The position numbers were made by a program, and so were the translations under genes. 64,000 bases of DNA from Liolophura sinensis (taxonomy: Eukaryota; Mollusca; Polyplacophora; Chitonida; Chitonidae): contig NC_088301.1 of assembly GCF_032854445.1 (NCBI RefSeq), positions 48,727,116 through 48,791,115 on the forward strand, read 5' to 3'. How positions within the stretch are numbered: position 1 is the first letter of the stretch; every line of letters begins with the position of its first letter. Of the stretch, positions 1 through 11,324 are shown piece by piece. The notes under the pieces are model-generated. The model saw only the letters and a program-made list of their open reading frames with translations, had not been told where the DNA came from and searched no databases.

Positions 1-572
1 AGGACAGGGAAGCCCCCTCCCAACTACGGTAGTAAGCTGACAAACCATTTTCTCAGTCTTATTAATTGTAAAATGTGGCAATGTATTTGGTGTGGAAAGA
101 TCAGTGGAACCCTATACTTTGGCAAAGATACAAGTTCCATAAGGGGAGATAACACTAAGAAAGTTCTTCATAAGCTACAGTATTGGGATAGTTACTGGTA
201 TTATATTGATATCCTTGTATGATGTGATGGCACTTCACAGAAGTTTAATTGGCAGTGAAGCAATTTTGCAAGACATTTGTTATTCAGTTTTGAACCATAA
301 CGTAACGGATTGAAATAATTCTGGGATGTTACATGTGGTATCAGTATTAGTAACATTAATTATTAATACTGAGGCAATATGAACATTAATACATGTCAAG
401 ATGGACTATACTTTAATCCTGTCTTGTTAGGAAAGATAGTGATATCATAAACTTAAAACATTTTTCAGGTTTTATCCACAGCTATACTTATAGTACTGTA
501 AATCCTGTAAATACATTGGAAGTGAGGTTAGAATACTTGTATAAGACACTGTGCTCCGACTTTTATTTACAG
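1..572 (+). other. intron upstream of the terminal exon
   Basis: AT-rich sequence with no convincing coding frame. It ends in a pyrimidine-rich stretch (cttttatttacag) that forms a good splice acceptor at 571-572. It is therefore best read as the last intron of the gene whose final exon follows. No repeat or RNA gene was recognised. Confidence 0.55.
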
Positions 573-760
573 AACCAACTCCTTCACCAAATACTACCCG
601 CCTGCCACCAGGTGTGTCCCTGGCTAATGGCCCAATTGGACACAGTTCACCACATGTGATGCGCAGGGGTGTGGAAAGGGATGACTACTATTACAGCAAC
701 AGTTATGTGCCAAGCCGCCACCCTCCACCCCCTGCTGCTAGGCAGTACCCAAACTACTGA
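573..760 (+). CDS. terminal coding exon of an unrecognised gene (5' part outside window)
   Basis: The exon begins after the acceptor at 571-572 and its first two bases complete a split codon. It encodes about 62 residues and stops at TGA 758-760. The segment is rich in Pro, Ser, Tyr and Arg: it starts PTPSPNTTRLPPG, has a DDYYYSNSYVPSR patch and then PPPP, and ends ARQYPNY. This looks like a disordered C-terminal tail with possible tyrosine-phosphorylation or SH3/WW-ligand sites. Codon choice is richer in GC than the flanks, which supports real coding. I do not recognise the parent protein. A membrane-receptor tail, an adaptor or an RNA-binding protein would all fit, and no function is claimed. 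Confidence 0.6.
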
Positions 761-3370
761 CTGTGCGCCTCATCCAACTGCATTAATTTCTAACAGGCCA
801 GTCATCTTTGGCGTTCCTGGTCCACCCAAATGTGTTCAGAGTGCTTTGTTCCTGATACAATGCAATAATCAACTAAAGGAGCACAACAATGAGATGGAAT
901 TGGCCGGTGCTGGTCCAGAGTATTTTTTGCTTTGCAGAGAAAAGGTACATCTAAAAAAATTCTCCACATAGAAAACAGTAGTTTTCAGTCATCACACGAG
1001 TGTCTTCTGTCACAGATGTAGTAGTTGATGAAAGTAAATGCATGTTCATCCACAAGAATGTGAAAATATCTTGGTGTTTTACAGTCTTCAAGAGATCTGT
1101 GCAATTGCATGACATTGGCAGGAAGTGAAAACAGGATCTTAGAACCAAGCCAGATAGCTCTGGTAACCCACTGAATTCAGTGGATACTTGTAAATGTCCA
1201 AAGCTTTGCATGCAATCCTTGTGTGTCGAGCCAAATCAGGGAATTCGTCCAAGTTTTAATCAGGCAAGTCGGGTGTATGTAAACATGTGATAGTTGAAGA
1301 TCATATCAAACGAATCCTGGACTGTTGTGATCTGGTGAAACAGACAGTATTATTCACGAAGAAAATGGAATATGGCCAAGGGTCCAGTTTATCAATATTT
1401 ATGATGTGTTGCAAGTTACTTGTTTTGCTATATGTTGTCCATGAAGAAAGACTTTGTTCAGTGTAGCAAGCATCTCATCTTGGCTTGTTAGTCACCAGTA
1501 CAGAGATGTAATACATGTAAAATATACCTTGATTACCTTATCAAGGATCAGTATCTGCATTTAGTCATTTTAATTAGTTGGGTTTTAGATGAGTTGGTTA
1601 TAAAACATAACAGAATTTATAAAAACCAAAGTACTATTGATCAGATATACCTTTACGAACGTCCATCATCTCAGACATTTTGTGCTTTTAGTGACAACTA
1701 ACAGACTGCAATTTTCATGGGTGACGACCATTTTCATTTGGTGATAAATGTATCTTTTATGGCTTTGCCACATATCCAATACAGAAATGCTGTGTCGTCC
1801 AGGCTGTAATTGGAGCTCTTGTGTGATTTTAAAATGTATTCAGTATCGAAGTCCAGCGTTGTATATAACACTGTTACATATACATTACATTGTGATATCA
1901 GCATCTTGTTATTAATCATTTATTTTATATCGAATCAAATTATGCACAGTTTCAGCAGCTTTATATGGATTTTACTGCCGCTCCGAACTTTTTTTGTGTC
2001 ATGAAATGTGTGCATGTGAAGCATGACTAGCGTGACTAGACAGTTTCATTCATCATTGAGTATGCATGTCTGGTGAAAACAAATCATTCTCTGGTTTCTA
2101 TTACCTGTTGTGTGTTTTAGAGGTTATGCTTCAATTTCTTATAGATTTTTCTCACTGTCACTCATATTATCGTGTACATTTTACTCCAGAGCCAATAGTT
2201 TAGGCAGCTGCCACTAGTGGGCATGAACCTGATGAGTAAATGTATATTTTAAACTATATATATGTATCATAATATATATAATGTGAGATTTTATTAGTGT
2301 TAATTTCCATTTTATTCGCCAATCTTTCTTTGTATTTTGACAACACAGAGGTTGAACATATGAAATTTGTACACAGGGTAAGGTACTGGGTTTCTGGAAT
2401 ATCTTATTAATACTTTGAAATTAAATTAAAAAGAAGTGGTCTTGATGTATTTGAACTCGGATCAGATTTGTTTTATTTCAGTTCAAGTGTATATTTCTAC
2501 ACAATTTCTTGTTACTTGATTGCTTAATTTCTGTTGACCTACTGTCTGAAAGGTGTGACATTTTCTGAAAGGGCCAATGCTTCCAGTACTCTTTGTTGTT
2601 TTGGTATACATCAAGCGTTTTCTTAGGATTTTTTTAGTATCTGAATTTAACTTTTATTTCTCCTTTAACAACTAGCAAATGTTTTAGCATTGATTTTAAT
2701 GTGTGGAATATTCAATTTATTGCAGTTGACAGAAATTTTGGGTGATTCTGAAAAAAAAAGAGGCATGTTCTGTTGAAAAGTGATCCTGTAGTATATCTTG
2801 TTACTCTTCAGATTTCTTAATTGTTGTGCATAAGGCAAAGGATTTCAGTTGAAGTGAATTTCTCCCTTATATAGTTCATAAGGATATTAAATTATAAAAT
2901 ATCACAACAGACCTTAACATAAAAAGTATCAGGATGAAGTGAAAATAGCCAGTACAGTATTTTATACTGAACCAGGGTCTTTCTGTTGTATAGATATTCA
3001 ACAAATAAGCAACATGTCACGTGCTATCAAGATTACATTGTGTCCTGCTAAACCATTGTTTCATTGTTATCAACTTAACAAAAAACTGTACAAATGTAGG
3101 ACCAAAAGAAAGAAGGAAACACCCTGGGTAATATTCCTCATATCTTCACTATACTCAGTACCACCAACAAATGTCCTCTGTAAGCAACATGAATGGTTTG
3201 GCATTGTTAGCTTTTATGCCAAAGCCTATATTTTCTAGTGTCAGAAATATTGTTCCTACATAGAACAGAAAGGGTTCTCCATGTGTGTTAAATAAAGGAA
3301 TATTGTCTATATATGACCAGTCATTGTTTTGTATTAAACTGTTAAATAAACTAACCATATTATATTATCA
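761..3370 (+). other. probable long 3' UTR of the preceding gene
   Basis: This AT-rich, non-coding stretch follows the TGA and contains none of the SINE or MITE copies that crowd the rest of the window. Canonical AATAAA poly(A) signals lie at 3291-3296 and 3345-3350, and repeat-like, less constrained sequence starts soon after. The lack of insertions over 2.6 kb fits a transcribed 3' UTR. Its extent is inferred, and earlier poly(A) sites are possible. Confidence 0.45.
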
Positions 3371-4249
3371 ATATTAGACCTGTGTGAAGTGTTGTCTTTC
3401 CAAGTTTTCTAAATGCAGTCTTGGCAGGACAAATGCTGCTCACGTCAGCTCAGAGCACTGAGCCTATGACTCGCAAAGAGGCTTGTTCCAGTGTAGCTTC
3501 TTCATGTTTTGGAATATGGCCAAGAGACTGAAGGTGATGGCATCTGCACCGTGCTTTTTTTTTTTGGAATCTAAAATATTTGAACCGCTTGACCGAGGTA
3601 GAGTACAAATTCTCTTATGGTGCAACAAAGCTATGCAGAGATTGAAAATGTCGGAATTATAGATTTCTGTGTACTGGTGGTATAGGAAGTCACTTCTCTG
3701 CGTCTTCGATTTTTTTCGGCCGGTACTGTGCAACTTTTTTTTCCGGGTGTGCGCGGAAGTCAGTGGTGTGACTCAGAATGCTGGTTGATGGAGGATGAAG
3801 GGGAAACATAATTACCGAGGCTGCCCTTAAAACACCCCAACCCGATTGTATAGCTTGGGTTATTGGGTGCACCCGTTGCCTTTGATGGTGGTGTGGGGGA
3901 TTCGAGACTGTGGTGAACTAACTGCACATTATTTACTGTCACTGACTTTAGTTTTTATTTTCACGGAATGTCTCGAGATACTTGAATGATTGGCGGACCA
4001 GGCGTTCTCGTTCGACAGTATTGATCTTGTTGGGGTGTTGTTCCCAAGTGCGTTGTGAACATAATATCCGAATTAGGTCGACTCGTAAACGAAATGTCAT
4101 ATTTCCAACGATTCCCTAAAATTCCAAACGCAAATTCACAAAATCTCACATAAGAAAAATTCAAAAAACTTAAGAGTGAAGGCGTGTGGTGATGTATCCT
4201 TGACACTAGTTTTTGCAGTAATAATATTTGATTGAAATCGCCACCCAAG
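3371..4249. other. intergenic spacer, nothing recognised
   Basis: There is no frame with family-like residues, no tRNA-like boxes and no clear terminal inverted repeats. The minus-strand open frame that runs through 3961-4422 overlaps a dispersed repeat at its 5' end and matches no protein I know. Confidence 0.4.
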
Positions 4250-4770
4250 ACACGGGATTTAACAAATGCTAGAAGGGTACACGCCATGTTCATAACTCCT
4301 TGATAAATTACTATCCAAGTAAGGATACGGTAATTTACAACGTGAAAATTGAAACTATCCCTCTTGTGGTAAGGCCTGCGGGATAGGAAACCGTTTTGGT
4401 TTTTATACAAATACAGGCTCAAGAAAGATGTATCCTCTGGAGAGCGCGTTTTCTAAATTTCTTCTCTACTAAATGTGTATTGTTTAAAGACAGCAGATCA
4501 TCAATATAAAGTAGTGAATGAGAAAGATCAGGCCTAATAAAGATTACTTTTTAATAGTTTCTGCATATAGACATATTTATACGAGGAAAAGTACAGTTTT
4601 TTTCTTAAAGTCGGTGTGACAGGAAACCGTAGTGGTCTTTCCACAAATACATGTCCAGGTGAGATGTACCATCTGGAGATCCTTTAGTTCGGGAAAAGTA
4701 GCGAAAATGGACAATATGCCAGTCAGCCTGCTATGAACGGATTATTTAAAGCCAGCAGATCATCGACATA
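4250..4770 (+). repeat. dispersed repeat R1, right-hand part, with a local partial duplication
   Basis: The stretch 4250-4420 (words such as ccaagtaaggata and aaccgttttggt) recurs at about 50600-50800 in the intron of pseudogene D. A second, more diverged copy of the part around 4376-4510 follows at about 4620-4770; both contain aggaaaccgt and then cagcagatcatc. This indicates a local tandem duplication of about 250 bp. The family is discussed under the R1 copies below. It has no coding capacity that I can see and is probably a non-autonomous transposon. Confidence 0.5.
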
Positions 4771-4784
4771 CCCTCCAAGGAGAT

Positions 4785-4960
4785 TGACAGCTTCGGTGGC
4801 CTAATAGATAGAGCGTCAGCCTTGATGTCGAGGGACTTCGGATCAAGTTTGGGTACCCAAGTCACTGAAAAAAGGTACATGTTGCTGCCTTCGACTGGGT
4901 ACGAGGGGTGTCACGTCTGCTGTCTTGGGCATGATACTTTAGTGGCGTTGACAAATGTTT
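4785..4960 (+). repeat. tRNA-derived SINE, family B
   Basis: The head has an A-box-like tggcctaatagatagagcg and a B-box-like ggatcaagtttggg with tRNA spacing. It is followed by a body ending gcatgatactttagtggcg. The same body occurs in reverse orientation near 23460-23520 and 17090-17130, so this is a dispersed family rather than a tRNA gene. This copy lacks the downstream part seen at 23375-23722. Confidence 0.7.
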
Positions 4961-7744
4961 TTTATAGAATTTAACATAGATCTTGGTAATAAAAAATTCG
5001 GTGAAGAACGAGACATCTTATCAGCTGCACGTTTTCACTTCTTAAGAATCCACAATGGCCAGCAGTTGACGCCTGAATTTTTTCAGTTGCACAAAAATGC
5101 ACAAACTTTTTTTCAAAATCGCTGTTCTTCTTGAAATGAGAGCAGAATCAAGTTGGGTTTTACAGCAATATAATACGAGCTTTGTATGGAGATTTATGCA
5201 TTTATTGGAATCCCATCAGTGGAGTTGTGGTATATGTGACGGAAAGGTAGAGATAAACTTTTTGAGAAAGAACTAACATTTTTAAATAAATATTTTACAG
5301 TGTAGGTCGTGATATAATACGTTGAATTTGCGGCAGTTGTTGCAACTGTGTTTAGCTCCTTTCTAAGAAGTTAATAATTCTTGGAGACAAATATAATATC
5401 CCTGAAGGCCTGGTCTGCTGCTGCAATCATATTTTTCCTTTTAAGGTCATCGAGTACCTTTTGCACGGAATAAGGTCGTTCAAAACTTTTTTGGCTGCTG
5501 GAAGAGCACTAGTAATAACAAATTGCAAATGCAGCCTGCTCCCGTTTTGACCATTCTTTTTTACATAATTTCAGCTTTTTTGATGGACATTCACATTTAT
5601 ACTCTGTATATTTTTAATCCCTCAGAGGCAGATTTCGTAGATCACCATTTTTCACAATGTTAAAGTCGTAAATACAACCCAATTCACAGCTATAGCGGTG
5701 TCTACCAGGCGTTTATTCAGACATCCTTTAGTCCTTAATTTCTTCAATGTCATTCCAGAAATAACATTTTGGAAGCGATTGATTTTCCATATTGGTAGGA
5801 TAAACATTGGGGCTTATACGTTGAAAGATACCCCACAGCTTCGTGGATGGTCTAAATACGTGGCATGTTGATTACCGGTAAGTCAACCTCTATCAACTAT
5901 TCTGATTGGTTGGTAAGCTATAGTGAAAACATAGTACCCATTTGGCACAGACCGTCACAAGGAAGTGAGGCAGAAAGTGGTATCAACTGTAATCAAATGG
6001 CTTGAGAAATAATTTTTTCCTTAAATAAATCAATTTGTATTGTTTAAAACTGGCGGCCTTGCCCTCATCTGAAATGTTCATGCACGGCCTTGGTTTGTCG
6101 TCTAATATGGTGCCATCCTAGTCAAATCCGTTAAAGGGGCTTACATTTTTCAGCCTACGGATGCATATTCGTTTATATAACTGGTCAAATCGTATTGTTG
6201 TGTCTTGTGATTAAAACTTTTCACATTCTCAACCATTAACCAGAGTGCCATGTACACAAATATTAAAGAGACATATTGCCCACGGCGGAAAAATTGTGCT
6301 GTTATATTAAACTTCATCGACATAAAGTTTAGACTTCCAAATGTCTACTGACCTAGAGTGTGGATGTATCTGACTTAGAATGAGCAACCCAATGTTAAAA
6401 GTCGCCATGTTCAGAAACATGGCTGTTTTTTTTCACTGGGTTACCTCTCCTAGTTGTCTAGGCGATGGGAGATGTTCAGCGAACTTAAAATGTCCGACAC
6501 AGTATTATGTCGTAATTATGCGCCCTACCATGTAACTTCAGATCTGCCATACAGGGCGTTGGGAATTACGAATACTTTAGAATACATTATCGATGGAAAG
6601 AAAGATGGTATTTTATTCACTTGACGTATAATTTGCTTTCAATCTACTGTATTATTTACACGAGCGAAAGTCGCAGTGTGAGATTCTTTGTGCTGCCTCA
6701 TTTGCGTGTTATCCCCTCCGTCGCACATATTAGAATAGTACGGATTTCTCCTTATAATTTCATAACTGACGTTTTTCGGAAAGTATCAACGTCCTGGAGG
6801 TTTAGTTAGGAGTTAAGTGTAGTATTTAACTGAACCAACTCAAAAATTCTTAATTCTTCACAGGGTATGTCCCTTTAAAGGTTGTTTGATGAATAAACAT
6901 ATAAATACTGTGTAAGGTGACGCTTTCCTAGCCGAGAAATGACCTTGAGCCAAATTGAAAGGGGACGCAAGCCATGACTTAATATAAATTGCCATGAGGA
7001 TCCACCTTCTAGATTTAGGCCGGGATGTGTGAAAAAGTTTTCATGGCGGGAAGATGATGTATATTATGCCCTCAGGGACATTTCCAAGAAGCGCAAGATA
7101 CTGGGACCACTTAGTATGATTCATAAAATGGAAGAAAGATAGTAACTTCAAGTATCACTGACAACTATGGTATCAATACGCGTATATAATATATATCAAG
7201 AGGATTTTTGTTTTTTCTTACACACCTTCTCCAAACCAGAAAAGATGAACTTTCTCAGCTAGTGCCCTATATACGCAAAAGCCAAGGATATAAAAAAATT
7301 CCAGTGTAACTGGAAATAATTCAAAATATCTCTAAACGTTTACAAGCCTATTGCTTTCTTTGTATTAATAGAAACAAATCATTGTGAGATGGGTTCAAAT
7401 CTTTAAGATATCACTTACATAGAAATTATGAAGAAACTCTGACTAAGAGGTGATGTGTAATGGTCAGTAACTGTCATGATGGAACTTTTACAATATTTAT
7501 AACAGATGTAATTGTTTTATAATTAATTTGAGTTAGTCGTCGCAATAAAAAAATTACCACAACATGCAAGGTTAACTATGAGTGAAGAAAATCAGACATA
7601 ATCCGAGTGAAAACGTTTGGCATCTAGATGAATTCCTGGAAGAAATTTCCTAGTGTAAAGATTCAACAAAACCACCATATACATGAAACCGAACAAATGG
7701 CCTCCTTGATCAGCGTACCTACATCCCGAACAGCGTTAATACAG
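4961..7744. other. intergenic spacer, nothing recognised
   Basis: AT-rich sequence with only short open frames lacking codon bias or motifs. No tandem array, tRNA gene or transposon end was recognised by eye. Confidence 0.4.
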
Positions 7745-7944
7745 GTAGGTACGGATGTCATTTTAGAAAGTGGATTAAGTAACAGCATTATCGTTAATAG
7801 GGATTAAACATTCTGAATGTAGCACAAATTCTAGTGCTGAAATTTGGCTGAGACCACTGAGGGTTTCGAACCAGCGACCTCAGAGTTAGGCATCAAATCG
7901 CCAGCAATACATGTCAACCGTCAAGACCACTCGACCAATAGGCC
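7745..7944 (-). repeat. tRNA-derived SINE, family T
   Basis: Read on the minus strand it starts with an A-box-like tggtcgagtggtc and a B-box-like gctggttcgaaaccc. A body follows (tggtctcagccaaat, agcactaga, tccctattaacga). The head looks like a type II (Leu/Ser-like) tRNA. The same body occurs twice in the composite just to the right. Confidence 0.7.
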
Positions 7945-8046
7945 TTCCACAAAAATAGTAGGTAGTTGACCGGTAGACTTTACAGCGAACATGCATTACC
8001 CACCTGATGATCACAAATGACGTCACTCCCTTAGGTGAATATATCA

Positions 8047-8263
8047 GATAGGTACAGATGTCATTTCAGAAATTGTATTGTATTCAGTAACAGTATTATC
8101 GTTAATAGGGATTACACATTCTGAATTACCCCTCTGATCATTTGTGATCATTTGAGGTCGCTGGTTCGAAACCCGCAGTGGTCTCAGCCAAATTCCAGCA
8201 CTAGAATCTGTGCTATATTCAGAAAGTGTAATCCCTATTAACGACAACACTGTTAGCGTTACA
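8047..8263. repeat. inverted composite of two partial SINE-T copies
   Basis: The left part repeats the 3' end of SINE-T in minus orientation (acagtattatcgttaatagg). The right part carries the B-box region and body in plus orientation, ending tccctattaacgacaac. The two ends form an imperfect inverted repeat of about 28 bp (8098-8125 against 8218-8245). It probably arose from insertion of one copy beside another, with loss of the heads. Confidence 0.6.
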
Positions 8264-10478
8264 TGTTCACATGTAAATTAATTTCTTGGTTCTTCAATAT
8301 TTTCATTTAAATATACGTTTATGTCAGGCATGGGTCAGTATGAAGTCAACTGTAGTTCGGCAGCCATAACTACTTGGTACGATATAACTGTTTGATGTGA
8401 CAATTAAATGGCGCTATGTCTAATTGGAACGAAAGAAAATTAATATGTGTCCTTCTGTGTTTTTCCTCAGGTTTTCCCCAAAAGAAATGTATGTTGGGGA
8501 ACGTAATTAGATGCTTATGGTTCTCGCGAAATGCAAAGATTTAAGCTACACATGTCACGTGTAAGTGTTGATCCTGCATCAGACAAAATATTTCCCTTTT
8601 CATTGGACAACATCGGTTACTTGGAGGAGGAGGAGGGGTGGTGGTGGGGGGGGGGGGGCGTGCATATTCCCATATCCAGCATTCATATGTGTGTACTGAT
8701 AGGTTATCTCCCTTGGTTTGCGTGTGAAATCATTGGCCACATCAGTGAAGCGATTTACCTATACATCGGTCTTTTGCATTGACTTTGCCGGTCCTTTGAG
8801 GGATAAATTCGTTAAACGATTTCTGATTGACAATATATGGAAATAAAAGGTGTAAGTAATCAGCTAATGTCTCGCCCAATATGAGGGTGACAGGCACCAT
8901 ATATTTCCGTATCCTGTCCTGGAGAACCATGAAAATTAACAGAATACGAATTATAACACATGGACCTACTTCCACTGTACACGGGATACATCGTACAGAG
9001 ATTGATGTCATCCATAATTAAGCACCGGTACAATGATCTCCCTGACAGTGTGCGTGTTCATCAAAACTTTCAATTATCATGCCATAAATCGATCACATGT
9101 ATGTGGCATAGACTGTGTATTATTGGATTTTACAAGGTCTATACTTGCAATTATATGTTCCAGTATATACGGTCCTTTCCAAATGGTATCCAAACGAATA
9201 ATTAATTAATTCTGTATCACTTATGAATATAGTACATAAATAATTAATTGTTCCAATCACCGTCTGCTCATCTTGACATTAGCTTTTTTTTCAATTTATT
9301 TACGCGATGACGATCATGCATACAGTTTCATGAATCGAGGAAGCCATAGAGCAAAGTACCGATTTTTGGCAAGTTAATGACAAACTTCCCAACACGATAT
9401 CTTTCTTTGCAAGTAATAAAATAACAAGCTTCGCTTAGGTCTCTTCCCACGTGGGTGAGGCCTGATAGTATAGCATTTACATATTCATAGTCACTCTGTT
9501 TCTCTAGGGTGATATCATTTCACGTGCCTGTCCCAGGGAGCGCGTTTTGCATTTGGCCTTTGAAAGGCTGTAGCACGTTTGCCATGTATTAGGCCGTTTA
9601 GCAGTCATGACGCTTTTGAGTCTCTGTGCTGTTTGGTTATTGCTGTCCCCTGCATAGTTTTCTGTTCACCAAGTTGAAACCTCTAATAACATTGCCTTTT
9701 CATATCCGATATGAATTTGTTCGCTTTATAATTCAACTTTGATAATTAACGTGTGTAGACAGTGCTAAACAGTGCGGGCCGAATTTTGCGAAAATAGTTA
9801 TAGATGTGAAAAGACAGACTGGAGGTATGACACTTGTGAGTAACGAAACAATGAATTTATATCATAGAATACAGGCTTCACAAAACTGCTTTTTGAAATT
9901 CGATGAAATTAAAACATGCAAAACGAAATGGTGGCTGTTCCACGGGATTTTTTTATTTACTTCTCAGTGTTCATGTTTCGTGGATTTACTTGATGTTAAT
10001 TATACTTGTATATATCCGCAGAAAGCAAAGCCCCAGTCAGGAATCACCTATATGCCTGTCTGCACTGAATACCTAATCAAAATAAGCCTTTATATAACGT
10101 AGATTTACACGTTCAGGCATATGGTATACCGTGTTACTGCATGCATGGCTACTCCGCGCATGTTTACTTAGGGTCACCCTTACTCGGACATATCAGTAGA
10201 TATAGTCAAAGGTTTTATCAGACACGGATTTTACTGATAAAGAAAGGTGGATATTAAACACATTGGCCTAGCTCGGACTAGACAATCGCGAAGTTTGAAA
10301 TCGTTTCTATCTGGGACAAACAATACCATAATACTGTCGGCTGTTGTGACATGGACGAGAATTGACAAGAGCAATGCAACACCATATACCAAAATCAAGG
10401 TGAGAGCCGTGAACGCATAACTGATATTTCCAAGAAAAATCAGTAAACCTTAAGTATTTCATTGAAATGATTCATAAT
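8264..10478. other. intergenic spacer, nothing recognised
   Basis: AT-rich sequence with short open frames (for example 9806-10102, +) that have no recognisable domain, no codon bias and no nearby splice signals. A short run of G lies near 8646-8658. Confidence 0.4.
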
Positions 10479-10497
10479 GGGGGGGGGGGGGGGGGGG
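10479..10497. repeat. G homopolymer of 19 bases
   Basis: An uninterrupted run of G. Its exact length is likely to be uncertain in any assembly. Confidence 0.9.
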
Positions 10498-10718
10498 AGA
10501 TTCGATTTGCAAGCAAGTAACCTATGTATTATCTGTTTGTAAGCCCGCCATGACCTTATCTGCAATATATAGGCCTACTCGTCGTGCAAAACCACTATGC
10601 GGTAGATAGCTGTGGTCTCAATTCATGTTTAATCAAACTGAATATTGGGTCGAACACTAATTTAACCTGGGTGGGAAATTTTCCGTATTTTTATAACATA
10701 TAGGTCCCCCCTGTCCAA

Positions 10719-10989
10719 GGATTTACCTGCTTTGACGGTAGGTATCAATCCTTTATTTCAGTATTAAAGCATACTGCACTATGAAAAATATTGCAGTTTA
10801 TTTTTTCATTTTCTCAATGCACGGAAGCAAATTGCAATGGTTTGAAAGAAGTTAACCCTCAAGAAATTAAACATCTGGATTAGTAATAGTTAATCACTAT
10901 GGTGGCTTAAATTCCACCACACTAGTGCTTTCAAATGCTAACAGCATTAAATCGTTGAACTTATAACCACCGTCAAAGAAGGTAAATCC
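10719..10989. mobile_element. MITE-like element with 21-bp terminal inverted repeats
   Basis: The left end ggatttacctgctttgacgg (10719-10738) is matched by the reverse complement of the right end at 10970-10989 with about one mismatch. The homology continues weakly inward. The interior is AT-rich and non-coding. The length of 271 bp and the structure fit a non-autonomous DNA transposon. It lies in the promoter-side flank of the sulfotransferase gene. Confidence 0.6.
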
Positions 10990-11324
10990 GTGAAAAGGGA
11001 AGAAACCTAAGGATTATGAAAACACGAAATATGTGTTGCAATATTTTCTGTCACGTTACGTACTATAACTTATTCGAAGTAAGAGGGACCGGTTCGATGT
11101 ATTATTAGATAATTTATGCATTTCACACAGTAATACTCAGTGTTCTTTCTAGTGACTGTGGTGGTTTATTATAGTATAAACAATTTAGTTACGAAAAAGG
11201 AACTTCACAGGCCTGTGCGTTATTTGGTCTTAAAATAACACATTCTGCGTGATCACGTATTGGAATTCTTAAACACAGAAGTCAGGTTACACAACAGCTC
11301 AACTCTGTCACTTTAACTGATGAA

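Noticed and set aside
3961-4422. 153-codon minus-strand open frame
   Set aside because: Its 5' part lies in a repeat that recurs at 50600-50800, the residues show no domain, and codon use is like the flanks.
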